Assembly (NCBI GenBank): GCA_016783145.1
Contig: JADHXD010000001.1
Span: 1-64,000 of the forward strand
DNA length: 64,000 bases
Direction of reading: 5' to 3'
DNA from: Anaerolineae bacterium
GTDB lineage: Bacteria > Chloroflexota > Anaerolineae > JAFGEY01
Below the pieces are notes generated by a model. It made no database searches. It saw nothing but the letters and a program-made list of their open reading frames with translations, and had not been told where the DNA came from. The stretch's first letter is position 1, and every line of letters begins with the position of its first letter. Made by a program: the position numbers and the translations under genes. Of this stretch, positions 9,236-17,529 are shown in pieces.

Positions 9236-9877
9236 ATGCAAACGGACAAAAGCGCAACGATCCTCGAAGCGCAGTGGATAGAAAAAGAGATCCCCAGGCT
9301 TGAAGGTGAGCTGCAAGCGCTGAAAAAGCTGGAACAAGACCTGCTCACCACCCCGCTGGAGACGGTGAGCCAGGCATACACGGAAACGTACCGCACTCAC
9401 CGAAAAAGGACATACCTCTTGTACCATCGACGACGTTCTGTGACGCCGACGCGGTATGGCTACCGCGAGCGTATGCGAGACGTTGGATGGCTGGCGATCC
9501 TGGCCCGGGTGCTGATCATCGGCATCATCGCTCTGGCGGCCTACGTGGCTTACCACAACCACCAGATCGGGCACACCACGAGGGGAGCGGTTTGGGGATC
9601 CGTGTTGCTGGTCTTTGCGATCCTGCTTGCCTTTTCTCCGATGGTAGCGGACCAACTGCTGGAGCGACTGGCGCGCGTGAAGGCCGAGCACGCTGCCGAG
9701 GAGGCAAGGGGGTCCGAAGCATTCCTGCAAGAAAAGGCGGAAAGACAGGCCAAGCTGAGACGATGCCGGGAGCGCATAGCCGAACTGCAGGAGCGACTCC
9801 AGTTCGCACGCATCCGGTTTGACGAGCTGCGCAAAGAGCTCACGACCGACAACCATCACGGAGAGGACCCGTTGTGA
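9236..9877 (+). CDS. Uncharacterised coiled-coil protein with two membrane segments
   Basis: A 213-residue protein I do not recognise. It has an N-terminal heptad-rich helix (about residues 10-45), a basic stretch (RTHRKRTYLLYHRRR), two membrane helices forming a hairpin (about 84-105 and 117-140) and a long C-terminal coiled coil (about 142-205) rich in Glu, Arg and Lys. Both soluble ends are probably cytoplasmic. Its stop overlaps the GTG start of the glucosidase gene by four bases (GTGA), so the two are translationally coupled. The link to carbohydrate metabolism is by context only. Confidence 0.75.
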   Translation: MQTDKSATILEAQWIEKEIPRLEGELQALKKLEQDLLTTPLETVSQAYTETYRTHRKRTYLLYHRRRSVTPTRYGYRERMRDVGWLAILARVLIIGIIALAAYVAYHNHQIGHTTRGAVWGSVLLVFAILLAFSPMVADQLLERLARVKAEHAAEEARGSEAFLQEKAERQAKLRRCRERIAELQERLQFARIRFDELRKELTTDNHHGEDPL

Positions 9878-11370
9878 ACAGGGTCGTGATCCCAGATTGG
9901 GTCAAGGACGCCGTCTTTTACCAGATCTTCCCGGATACGTTCGCACGCAGCCCGCGCGTCCCGAAACCGGGCAACCTGCAACCCTGGGACGCGCTCCCCT
10001 CTACCCACGGCTACAAGGGCGGCGACCTGTTGGGTGTCGTCGAGCACTTGGACTATCTCACCGATCTCGGCATCAACGCCATCTACTTCTGTCCGATCTT
10101 TCAGTCCGCCTCCAACCACCGCTACCACACGCACGACTACTATCGCGTGGATCCCATGCTGGGTGGCGATCCCGCGTTTCGCGAGCTGCTCGATGGGGCG
10201 CACAGGCGTGGCATCCGGGTCGTTGTCGATGGAGTGTTCAACCATGCCAGCCGGGGTTTTTTCCAATTCAACGACATCCTGGAGAACGGCCCGGGTTCGG
10301 CCTACGTCGACTGGTTTGTCATCCGGGACAGAGGCCAGCCTCTCAACCCGTATGACGTGAAGGCGATCGCAGAGGGCAAAGCGACCTGGGACACCAACTA
10401 CCAGTGCTGGTGGAACTTGCCCGCCCTTCCAGAGTTCAACACCGGGAACTCCGAGGTGCGCGAATTCCTGTGGGGCGTGTCGACGTACTGGATCGAACAG
10501 GGGATCGACGGCTGGCGGCTGGACGTGCCCGAGGACATCGACGATCCGTCGTTCTGGCGCGAGTTCAGGCGCCGGGTCAAGGCCTCAGATCCCGATGCAT
10601 ACCTGGTCGGTGAGATCTGGCACCCAGCGCAGGACTGGTTGGCCGGTGATCGCTTTGACGCAACCATGAACTATACATTCAACCGTGCCTGCCAGTGCTT
10701 CTTCGGAGGAAACAACCTCGACACGAGTGTCAAGCCAGGTGGATTCACGCTCAGTCCCATCCAGGCCGAGGAGTTTGCCGCGCGGGTGGACGAGATGTTG
10801 TCGATGTACGACTGGCAGGTCACCCAGGCACAGTTGAATCTCTTGGGCAGCCACGACACACCTCGCATCCTATCTGTTCTGGGAAGCGATGTGGAGCGCC
10901 TCAAGCTGGCGATCCTCTGCCAAATGACACTGCCTGGTGCCCCTTGTGTTTACTATGGGGACGAGGTCGGGATGACCAGTGTGCCTGTCGCGGGTCTCGA
11001 GGGCCGCGCCTCGATGTCCTGGGACGAGGCAGACTGGAACCTCGATCTGCGGGACACTGTGAGACGTTACATCGCCCTCCGCAGGGCTCACCCTGTGCTG
11101 CGGCGCGGTAGGCACCTCTCTCTCTACGCGAGCGACTCAGCGAACGTCTATGCCTATATGCGCCGCCTGGGTGACGAAACAATGATCGTCATCCTCAACA
11201 ACAGCAACACCTTCTACGAGGTGCACGTCCCAACCAACGGCGAACTGTGCGACGGGGCCAGGTTCGACGACCAACTGGGAAACGGCAGCTATGCGGTTCG
11301 AGCGGGATACCTCGTGGGGCCGCGGATGTCCCCGCGATCGGGGCTCGTACTGGAGGAGCAGAACGTATAG
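9874..11370 (+). CDS. GH13 alpha-amylase-family glycosidase (neopullulanase/alpha-glucosidase type)
   Basis: A 498-residue glycoside hydrolase of family 13. It has no signal peptide, so it is expected to act in the cytoplasm on maltodextrin- or glycogen-type substrates. The four conserved regions are present: DGVFNH (Asp119), GWRLDVPED with nucleophile Asp217, VGEIWH with acid/base Glu247, and GSHDTPR with Asp328. HTHDYYRVDP and the N-terminal DWVKDAVFYQIFPDTFARSP are typical of the cyclomaltodextrinase/neopullulanase branch, although the extra N-terminal domain of those enzymes is absent. The GTG at 9874 overlaps the previous stop. A C-terminal beta domain (~410-498) follows the barrel. Exact substrate cannot be assigned. 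Confidence 0.92.
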   Translation: MNRVVIPDWVKDAVFYQIFPDTFARSPRVPKPGNLQPWDALPSTHGYKGGDLLGVVEHLDYLTDLGINAIYFCPIFQSASNHRYHTHDYYRVDPMLGGDPAFRELLDGAHRRGIRVVVDGVFNHASRGFFQFNDILENGPGSAYVDWFVIRDRGQPLNPYDVKAIAEGKATWDTNYQCWWNLPALPEFNTGNSEVREFLWGVSTYWIEQGIDGWRLDVPEDIDDPSFWREFRRRVKASDPDAYLVGEIWHPAQDWLAGDRFDATMNYTFNRACQCFFGGNNLDTSVKPGGFTLSPIQAEEFAARVDEMLSMYDWQVTQAQLNLLGSHDTPRILSVLGSDVERLKLAILCQMTLPGAPCVYYGDEVGMTSVPVAGLEGRASMSWDEADWNLDLRDTVRRYIALRRAHPVLRRGRHLSLYASDSANVYAYMRRLGDETMIVILNNSNTFYEVHVPTNGELCDGARFDDQLGNGSYAVRAGYLVGPRMSPRSGLVLEEQNV

Positions 11371-11386
11371 AAAGGAGCAGGGCAAG

Positions 11387-11881
11387 ATGAGTCGAGATCG
11401 TAAAGCCATCATCGCTCTGGCCATCGCGCTGTTCGTGGCCTGCATCGTGATCACGTGCTTGGCCGGGCTGGTTCTGGGCGGGGCCTGGAGAGCGATGGCT
11501 GGCCGCCTGACCGAACGGTCGCCGCGTCTGATCGAGCGAGGGTTCACCGAACATCCACCTGAGTTCCCTGGGCCTCGGACGCGACCGACAGACGTTGGAG
11601 TGGGCGCATTGATCACAGAAGTGATCGAAGGCAGTCCCGCATCTCAGGCAGGGCTCAAACCAGGAGATATGATCCTGGCCGTCGATGGAGAGCGAGTCGG
11701 AGCCGGCGCAGACCTGAGGGATATGCTCTCTGCGTTCCGGCCTGGAGATCGGATCGAGCTGACTATCCGCCGCGGAGCCTCGGAGCGAAGTGTACAGATC
11801 AAGCTCGGGCAGCGAGACGACGACCCCCACCTACCCTATCTGGGCGTGACCTACCGCTTGGTGCCGACGCACACAGACTAG
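11387..11881 (+). CDS. Membrane-anchored PDZ-domain protein
   Basis: 164 residues. The ATG at 11387 is preceded by AAAGGAG (11371-11377), and residues ~7-30 form one N-terminal membrane anchor. A short linker leads to a PDZ domain (about 70-140) with VGALITEVIEGSPASQAGLKPGD and the strand DMILAVDGERV, as in HtrA and site-2 protease PDZ domains. No protease domain is attached, so it is probably an extracytoplasmic adaptor or substrate-binding protein. It follows the glucosidase by 16 bp and closes that operon. Confidence 0.85.
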   Translation: MSRDRKAIIALAIALFVACIVITCLAGLVLGGAWRAMAGRLTERSPRLIERGFTEHPPEFPGPRTRPTDVGVGALITEVIEGSPASQAGLKPGDMILAVDGERVGAGADLRDMLSAFRPGDRIELTIRRGASERSVQIKLGQRDDDPHLPYLGVTYRLVPTHTD

Positions 11882-11945
11882 CGATCCACCCCAGCCATCA
11901 TCCTTCCCCTCCACACGCCAATCCGACTGTCTTTCAGAGGCCGGG

Positions 11946-11954
11946 GGGGGCTGG
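11946..11954. repeat. Target-site duplication, left copy
   Basis: GGGGGCTGG abuts the left terminal repeat of the palindromic element and is repeated exactly at 12077-12085 on its other side. Confidence 0.7.
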
Positions 11955-12076
11955 TACGGCTGTTGCATTGTCGCTTGACTTGACTGAGGAGCGGAGCATC
12001 CCCTGATGCGGAGCGGTCTTCGTCGATGCCGTTCGCATCAGGGGATGCTCACTCCTCGGACTTTGCAACAGCCGTA
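11955..12076. mobile_element. MITE-like palindromic element, 122 bp, with 13-bp terminal inverted repeats
   Basis: The element begins TACGGCTGTTGCA (11955-11967) and ends with its exact reverse complement (12064-12076). An inner perfect 17-bp stem (11994-12010 with 12034-12050), extended by imperfect pairs, makes almost the whole element one hairpin with a loop near 12017-12028. A 9-bp direct repeat flanks it. It has no coding capacity. The size, symmetry and duplication are those of a non-autonomous transposon. Nine-base duplications occur in several IS families, so the parent cannot be named. If transcribed it would fold into a strong hairpin and could end the upstream GH13/PDZ transcript. 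Confidence 0.75.
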
Positions 12077-12085
12077 GGGGGCTGG
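12077..12085. repeat. Target-site duplication, right copy
   Basis: GGGGGCTGG directly follows the right terminal repeat, nine bases before the -35 box of the sat promoter. Confidence 0.7.
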
Positions 12086-12094
12086 CGTGCTGTC

Positions 12095-12123
12095 TTGACC
12101 TCTTCACAACTCTGTGATATAAT
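12095..12123 (+). promoter_or_regulatory. Sigma-70 promoter of the sat operon
   Basis: TTGACC (12095-12100), 17-bp spacer, TATAAT (12118-12123). The predicted start is near 12130, leaving an 80-base leader before the ATG at 12210. The 328-bp gap between 11881 and 12210 thus contains the palindromic element, this promoter and the leader, and no gene. Confidence 0.82.
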
Positions 12124-12209
12124 GTCCCTGTTCTGTCCTTGATGGGTCAATGACCCCGCACTTTGGTTTTCGCAGGTCCGAGTCGAGCGTATTGCAGGAG
12201 AGTGTGACT

Positions 12210-13385
12210 ATGGCAACTGTCCCAGGCATCCAGCCTCACGGCGGGACTTTGATCAACCGGATCTTGCGCGGCGTAGCGCGCGAGGGCGCGCTGGAGAGGG
12301 CACACAGCCTGCCGCGCCTGTTCCTATCCCCAGTCGGCGTCTCTGACGCAGAGCTGATCGCCAACGGCGCTTATAGCCCGCTGTCTGGCTTTATGAACAA
12401 CGCCGACTATGACAGCGTCGTCGACACAATGCACCTGCAAAGCGGCCAGGTGTGGGCGATCCCCATCACATTGCCCGCGAGCCCATCGTTCGCCGCGAGC
12501 ATCAAGGAAGGCGATGAGATCGGACTCTATGAGCCCGACGGCGGAGAAGGTCATCTCCTGGGCACGATGGAGGTACAGGAGGTATTCAGCTGCGACAAGC
12601 AACGAGAGGCAAGGGAGGTTTACCGCACAACTGAGGAAGCACATCCTGGGGTAGCCGCCCTGTACGCTCGAGAAGACACACTTCTTGGCGGCCCGATCAC
12701 TCTGCTCAACCGACCGCTGGATCAGACGTTTCAGAGATTCCGCTTCGATCCGATCCAGACGCGCCGCATGTTCGCCAGTCGGGGATGGCGGCGGACGGTC
12801 GGCTTTCAGACCCGCAATCCTATCCACCGCGCACACGAGTACATTCAGAAAGCCGCTCTGGAGATCGTGGACGGCCTGTTGCTCCATCCTTTGGTCGGCG
12901 ACACCAAAGAGGGTGATATCCCCGCCGACGTACGGATGGAGAGCTACGAAGCCATTCTGCGGGACTACTATCCTGCCGAGAGGGTGCTGCTCGGGGTCTT
13001 CCCGGCGGCGATGCGCTACGCAGGACCACGTGAGGCGGTCTTTCACGCGCTCTGCCGCAAAAACTATGGCTGCACACACTTTATCGTGGGCCGCGATCAC
13101 GCTGGCGTGGGAAAGTACTATGGAACCTACGACGCGCAGCTCATATTCGACGAGTTCAGGTCTGAAGAGATCGGCATCATGCCCCTCTTGTTCGAGCACG
13201 CCTTCTACTGCACCAAGTGCCAGGCCGTGGTCACAGCCAAGACCTGCCCACACGGCAGGGAAGACTGGCTCTTTCTGAGCGGCACCCAGGTTCGCGAGAT
13301 GCTGGCCCGAGGCCAGGCTCCCCCGCCTGAATTCACGCGACCCGAGGTGGCAGAGATCCTGATCAAGGGTTACCAGGGCCTCTAG
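12210..13385 (+). CDS. sat: Sulfate adenylyltransferase (ATP sulfurylase)
   Basis: Forms adenosine phosphosulfate (APS) and pyrophosphate from sulfate and ATP. The ATG at 12210 ([19 protein letters not shown]) has an AGGAG nine bases upstream, and an in-frame ATG 60 bases earlier lacks one. The 391-residue product carries the nucleotidylyl motifs [12 protein letters not shown] and GRDHAGVG, and a zinc-binding segment CTKC...CPH near the C-terminus, as in several bacterial monomer-type ATP sulfurylases. It is followed at 15 bp by an AlkP-superfamily gene and then by APS kinase, which points to PAPS production. No APS or PAPS reductase is seen in the window, so the use may be sulfation or assimilation with genes elsewhere. 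Confidence 0.95.
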   Translation: MATVPGIQPHGGTLINRILRGVAREGALERAHSLPRLFLSPVGVSDAELIANGAYSPLSGFMNNADYDSVVDTMHLQSGQVWAIPITLPASPSFAASIKEGDEIGLYEPDGGEGHLLGTMEVQEVFSCDKQREAREVYRTTEEAHPGVAALYAREDTLLGGPITLLNRPLDQTFQRFRFDPIQTRRMFASRGWRRTVGFQTRNPIHRAHEYIQKAALEIVDGLLLHPLVGDTKEGDIPADVRMESYEAILRDYYPAERVLLGVFPAAMRYAGPREAVFHALCRKNYGCTHFIVGRDHAGVGKYYGTYDAQLIFDEFRSEEIGIMPLLFEHAFYCTKCQAVVTAKTCPHGREDWLFLSGTQVREMLARGQAPPPEFTRPEVAEILIKGYQGL

Positions 13386-13400
13386 AAAAGGGCAAAGACC

Positions 13401-14798
13401 TTGACGAGCATACCGAACCGACTATTCGTCATCGGGCTGGACTGCTTTGATCCCACCCTGACCTTTGATCGCTGGCTGGACGACCTGCCGAACCTGAGGG
13501 CGCTGACAGAACAGGGCACCTATGGCCGGCTGGAAAGCACCATCCCCCCGATCACGGTACCTGCCTGGACGTGCATGTTGAGCGGCAAGGACCCGGGCCA
13601 GCAAGGCTTCTACGGATTCCGCAACCGATCGGACTATTCGTACGAGCAGATGGACATCGCGACTGCCGACCAGATCCGGTTTCCCAGAGTGTGGGATCTT
13701 GTCTCCCAGGCGGGCGAGCAGTCGATCGTCATCGGAGTGCCTCAGACCTACCCGGTCAAGCCGATCAACGGGATCGTGGTCAGCAGTTTTCTGACTCCAA
13801 GCACCCTCAGCGCATATACCCATCCACCTGCCTTCAAGGAGGAGATCCGAGAGGTGCTTGGTGAGTACATGCTCGACGTGCCGAACTTTCGGACTGAGGA
13901 CAAGGTTCGCCTGCTGCAGGACATCTACCGTATGTCGCGGCAGCGCTTTGACCTGGTAGAACACCTGTTGAGAACGCGCCCCGCCTGGAAGTTTTTCATG
14001 TTCGTGGATATGGGCCCTGATCGCGCTCATCACGGACTATGGAAGTACATGGATCCCGGACATCCCAAGTACCTGCGTGGCTCTCCCTACGAGAACACCA
14101 TCTTCAAGTACTACCAGTTCATCGATGCGCGTATTGGCAGGCTGCTGGATATGCTGTCTGAAGAGACGGCTGTGCTCGTCATGAGTGACCACGGCGCACA
14201 GGCAATGCAGGGAGGGATCTGCATCAACGACTGGCTGATCGAGCAGGGCTATCTAGCGCTCCTCGACAAGCCAGGCGGGATCGTCTCTCTCGACCAGTGC
14301 GAGATCGACTGGAGCCAGACCAGGGCCTGGGGAGCCGGGGGCTACTATGGCCGGATATTCCTCAACATCCAGGGGCGCGAACGAGAGGGAACCGTCGCGG
14401 CCAGCCAGGTAGAGGGACTCAAGGACGAGATCGCAGGCAAGTTGGGGACGCTGACCGACCCCGAAGGCCAGCAGATCGGCACGCACATCTACCATCCCGA
14501 GCGGGTGTACGCCGAGATCCACAATATCCCGCCCGATCTCATCGTCTACTTTGGCGACCTGGCGTGGCGATCGATCGGCTCAGTGGGCAACAAGACGATC
14601 CACGTCTTTGACAACGACAGCGGCCCCGACGACGCGAATCATGCCCAGCACGGGATGTACATCCTCCGCCATCCTGGTCAACCAGAAGCGCAAAAACAGG
14701 ATCACACGTGGCGCGCGATAGCTCCGACCATGCTGCAGCTCCTGGGGATGGACGTGCCGCCAGGAACGAGCGCCGAAAGACTGGGACAGCCCACGTGA
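13401..14798 (+). CDS. Alkaline phosphatase-superfamily enzyme (type I phosphodiesterase/nucleotide pyrophosphatase-like)
   Basis: A 465-residue metal-dependent hydrolase of the AlkP superfamily. GLDCFDP near the N-terminus supplies the first metal ligand, TVPAWTCMLSGKDPGQQGFYGF contains the candidate Thr/Ser nucleophile, and MSDHGAQAM plus the His of MGPDRAHHGLW complete the metal sites. It has no signal peptide, so it is cytoplasmic. It starts with TTG at 13401, 15 bp after sat, and is followed 43 bp later by cysC. Being enclosed by the two PAPS-forming genes suggests a substrate such as a nucleotide or sulfate/phosphate ester linked to APS, PAPS or PAP. That link is inference; members of this fold are hard to assign by sequence. 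Confidence 0.85.
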   Translation: MTSIPNRLFVIGLDCFDPTLTFDRWLDDLPNLRALTEQGTYGRLESTIPPITVPAWTCMLSGKDPGQQGFYGFRNRSDYSYEQMDIATADQIRFPRVWDLVSQAGEQSIVIGVPQTYPVKPINGIVVSSFLTPSTLSAYTHPPAFKEEIREVLGEYMLDVPNFRTEDKVRLLQDIYRMSRQRFDLVEHLLRTRPAWKFFMFVDMGPDRAHHGLWKYMDPGHPKYLRGSPYENTIFKYYQFIDARIGRLLDMLSEETAVLVMSDHGAQAMQGGICINDWLIEQGYLALLDKPGGIVSLDQCEIDWSQTRAWGAGGYYGRIFLNIQGREREGTVAASQVEGLKDEIAGKLGTLTDPEGQQIGTHIYHPERVYAEIHNIPPDLIVYFGDLAWRSIGSVGNKTIHVFDNDSGPDDANHAQHGMYILRHPGQPEAQKQDHTWRAIAPTMLQLLGMDVPPGTSAERLGQPT

Positions 14799-14841
14799 CA
14801 GGCCGGTGACACAATCCGAAACACCACGAGAGGACACCATT

Positions 14842-15459
14842 ATGACACAAGACACAAAGGGATTCACGCTTTGGTTCACCGGGCTATCCGGTTCGGGAAA
14901 GACGACCCTGGCCAAAGAGCTAGAGCCCAAGCTGCGCCAACGCGGGCTTAGAGTAGAACGGCTGGACGGCGACATCGTGCGAGAGAGCCTGACACGTGAC
15001 CTGGGGTTCAGCAAAGAAGACCGCGACAAGAACATAGAGCGCGTGACCTTTGTCGCCAAGCTGTTGACCCGAAACGGCGTTGCCACGCTTTGCTCGTTCA
15101 TCTCACCGTACATCGAGCGGCGGGACAAGAGCCGCCAAGAGATCGGCAACTTTGTCGAGTGCTACGTCGAATGCCCGTTGCAGGTCCTCATCGAGCGCGA
15201 TGTCAAAGGGCTGTACGAGAAGGCGCTGGCGGGCGATATCCAGAACTTTACCGGGGTCTCTGACCCCTACGAGCCGCCCCCCAACGCCGAGATCATCGTC
15301 AACTCTGCCACGCAGACCGTTGAGGAAAGCGTGGAGGTCATCCTACAGCGCTTGGAGGGGCTGGGCTATCTGCCCGTCGACGATGCCAGGGATGGGGCGT
15401 ACAGCGAAGAGGAGGAGGAAGAGATAGAAAGCCGCCTGCGCGCGCTGGGATACATCTAG
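14842..15459 (+). CDS. cysC: Adenylyl-sulfate (APS) kinase
   Basis: Phosphorylates APS to PAPS, the universal sulfate donor. The ATG at 14842 is preceded by GAGAGGA at seven bases; an in-frame GTG 36 bases earlier has no such site. Walker A GLSGSGKTT spans residues 14-22; DGDIVRESLTRDLGFSKEDRDKNIERV and ISPYIERRDKSR are the conserved APS-kinase regions. The 205-residue product has an extra C-terminal tail after the domain, an acidic run followed by IESRLRALGYI. Tails of this LRxLGY form are familiar to me from the C-termini of AlkP/sulfatase-family proteins, and the neighbouring AlkP protein lacks one. Last gene of the sat operon. Confidence 0.95.
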   Translation: MTQDTKGFTLWFTGLSGSGKTTLAKELEPKLRQRGLRVERLDGDIVRESLTRDLGFSKEDRDKNIERVTFVAKLLTRNGVATLCSFISPYIERRDKSRQEIGNFVECYVECPLQVLIERDVKGLYEKALAGDIQNFTGVSDPYEPPPNAEIIVNSATQTVEESVEVILQRLEGLGYLPVDDARDGAYSEEEEEEIESRLRALGYI

Positions 15460-15465
15460 AGAAAA

Positions 15466-15497
15466 CGGCGCCCGGCACCTGAGGGTGCTGGGCGCGG
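15466..15497. terminator. Bidirectional hairpin between convergent cysC and the flavin oxidoreductase gene
   Basis: GCGCCCGGCACC (15468-15479) pairs with GGTGCTGGGCGC (15484-15495) with one G-T wobble and a four-base loop. A short T run follows on the minus strand only (CGTTTTC), so it suits the minus-strand operon best. Confidence 0.6.
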
Positions 15498-15501
15498 TCC
15501 A

Positions 15502-16602
15502 TCAGTCGCTCTCGCCAGATGTGTCCGGTCCTCTGTAGTGACACGAAATGCCGAGCTCGCCTTCTCGCGGCCGGCATTGATTGCACGAGATGCACGTCGC
15601 CCTTTCCTGGCCGTCGCGCATGCGGTTGGGTAGATCGGGTTCGCGGATCAAGGGACGACAGAGAGAGACCATGTCGGCACTTCCCTCGTCCAGGATCTGC
15701 TCCATCCTCTCTCTGGAGCGAAGTCCGCCGACCAGGATGATCGGCAGGTCGGTTGCATAGCGCGCCTTGCGGGCGATGGGCAGAAAGTAGCCCTCCTGGT
15801 CTGATCGGAGAATGCCTGCGCGCGTGCTCCCCTGCCCGATCCCTCCGCTGATCTCGACCGCGTCGAAACCCATGTCCGCCAGGTGACGGATGATCTCCAC
15901 GCCATCGTTCTCGGTCAAGCCGTTCCGCACGAAATCCACAGCCCCAAGCTTGATCAGCACCGGGTAGTCAGTCCCCACCACGTCGCGCACCGCAGCAGCG
16001 ACTTCTTCCAGAAAACGTAGCCGGCGCGAGAGGCTGCCTCCCCAGGCATCACGCCGCCAGTTGCTTGCCGGCGAGTTGAAGGTGTTGATCAGATACCCGT
16101 GCGCGCCATGGATCTGCACGGCGTCGAATCCCGCCTCGCGCACGCGCCCAGCAGCATCGGCAAAGGCGCGGATCAGACCCACGATGTCCCTCTCGTTCAG
16201 CTCCACAGGTCGAGGGGCATCTGCATTCAGCGAGATGGGAGAAGGAGCCAGCAGCGGACCGCCGACGGCCGCCGGGTCGCACTGGCGCCCACCGTGGTTG
16301 ATCTGCATCGCGATCTTGCCCCCCGCCTCGTGGACGGCGGCAGTCACGTTCTGCCACGGCGAGATCAACGACTCATCGTGCATGCCCGACATCCCTACGC
16401 GGCACCGCCCGCTGCCGGCCACATAGGCGTGCCCGGTGATGATCAGACCCACGCCCCCCTCTGCCAGGGCACAGTACGTCTTGGAGAGCTCCAGCAGCGG
16501 GCGTCCTTCCCCGTCACTCAGGGACTCTGCCGTTGCCGAGCGGACAAAGCGATTCCCCATCTCCAGGGACCCAACGGAAATCGGTTCATACAGCTTGCTC
16601 AC
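15502..16602 (-). CDS. NADH:flavin oxidoreductase (Old Yellow Enzyme family)
   Basis: An FMN-binding TIM-barrel ene-reductase of 366 residues. HGAHGYLINTFNSPASN-R and GGSLSRRLRFLEEV are the family's barrel signatures; the start FVRSATAES...G is typical of the first strand. The end, CISCNQC with a later GISC, resembles the iron-sulfur cluster motif of 2,4-dienoyl-CoA reductase-type members, but the FAD/NADH domain that normally follows is absent. It starts with GTG at 16602, three bases after the stop of the CoA-ligase alpha gene, and appears to be the last gene of the long minus-strand operon. Substrate unknown. Confidence 0.88.
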   Translation of the reverse strand: MSKLYEPISVGSLEMGNRFVRSATAESLSDGEGRPLLELSKTYCALAEGGVGLIITGHAYVAGSGRCRVGMSGMHDESLISPWQNVTAAVHEAGGKIAMQINHGGRQCDPAAVGGPLLAPSPISLNADAPRPVELNERDIVGLIRAFADAAGRVREAGFDAVQIHGAHGYLINTFNSPASNWRRDAWGGSLSRRLRFLEEVAAAVRDVVGTDYPVLIKLGAVDFVRNGLTENDGVEIIRHLADMGFDAVEISGGIGQGSTRAGILRSDQEGYFLPIARKARYATDLPIILVGGLRSRERMEQILDEGSADMVSLCRPLIREPDLPNRMRDGQERATCISCNQCRPREGELGISCHYRGPDTSGESD

Positions 16603-16605
16603 CCT

Positions 16606-17529
16606 TCATCCCCTTTCCAACAAACCTGGAATCTCATCCAAGGACCGAGCCACGCGCACCCCAGCGCTTTCCAGGGCGTCGATCTTGAGCTGCGCTGTGC
16701 CGGCATAGTCCCCGACGATCGCTCCCGCATGCCCCATCCGCCGTCCTGAGGGGGCATGCTGCCCAGTGACAAATGCGACCACTGGCTTGGTCAGCCGATC
16801 CGGTATGAACGCAGCGGCCATCTCTTCTTCTTGTCCACCGATCTCACCCACGATCACGATCTGTTCGGTCAACGGGTCGTCCTCAAACATCGATAGAACG
16901 TCCACAAAGCCGGTGCCCACGATCGGGCCGTTGCCACTGCCGACGATGGTGGACTGGCCAAAGCCAGCCTGCGTGAGCAGCCAGGTTACCTCGCAGGCCA
17001 GGGAGCCACTACGCGAGAGGACCCCTATCTTTCCAGGTGTGGCAATATAGGCCGGCATTGCCCCGACCATGCACCGAGCGGGCGAAAACACACCAGGGCT
17101 GCCCGGACCGATCAGGTATACGGGGGTCCCCCTCCCTCGTATGCGAACGCCTCCCTCGAACGCATACACCGAGTCCACCGAGACGACGCTCCGCAGGTAC
17201 GCCTTCACACGTACCATGTCCTGGGCTGGGACACCAGAAGTGACACAGACGATCACCCGCAGTCCAGCGTCCGCTGCCTCCAGGATCGACTCGGTCGCCT
17301 CGCTGGCTGGCACGCACAGCAACGAGGCGTTCGCATCGGTGGCGTGGACGGCTTCCTTGACCGTACCGAACACGGGCAAGCCAGCACACCACGTTCCACC
17401 GTGACCCGGACTCACCCCCGCAACGACACGTGTGCCGCAGGCCAGCATGTGCTCTGTGTAGAGAGTTCCCTCGCGACTGTCTATCCCCTGCACCAGGAGC
17501 CTCGTCCCGCCATTCACCAAAATGCTCAT
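16606..17529 (-). CDS. Succinyl-CoA synthetase alpha-like subunit
   Basis: A 307-residue CoA-binding subunit of the SucD type. It has the Rossmann CoA-binding N-terminus, GVLSRSGSLACEVT, the strand VIVGEIGGQEEE carrying the conserved Glu, and the phosphohistidine loop GRRMGHAGAIV with His retained. N-terminal similarity begins late (SILVNGGTRLLVQGIDSREGTLY), which fits a short form. It could serve succinyl-CoA, malyl-CoA or another acyl-CoA reaction. The beta-like partner overlaps its start by four bases. The catalytic residues look sound here, in contrast to the beta partner. Confidence 0.82.
   Translation of the reverse strand: MSILVNGGTRLLVQGIDSREGTLYTEHMLACGTRVVAGVSPGHGGTWCAGLPVFGTVKEAVHATDANASLLCVPASEATESILEAADAGLRVIVCVTSGVPAQDMVRVKAYLRSVVSVDSVYAFEGGVRIRGRGTPVYLIGPGSPGVFSPARCMVGAMPAYIATPGKIGVLSRSGSLACEVTWLLTQAGFGQSTIVGSGNGPIVGTGFVDVLSMFEDDPLTEQIVIVGEIGGQEEEMAAAFIPDRLTKPVVAFVTGQHAPSGRRMGHAGAIVGDYAGTAQLKIDALESAGVRVARSLDEIPGLLERG

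Noticed and set aside
13401..14798. Calling the AlkP-superfamily gene a phosphoglycerate mutase or a sulfatase
   Set aside because: No formylglycine motif (CxPxR) is present, and the sequence is closer to type I phosphodiesterases than to phosphoglycerate mutase; the specific reaction stays open.
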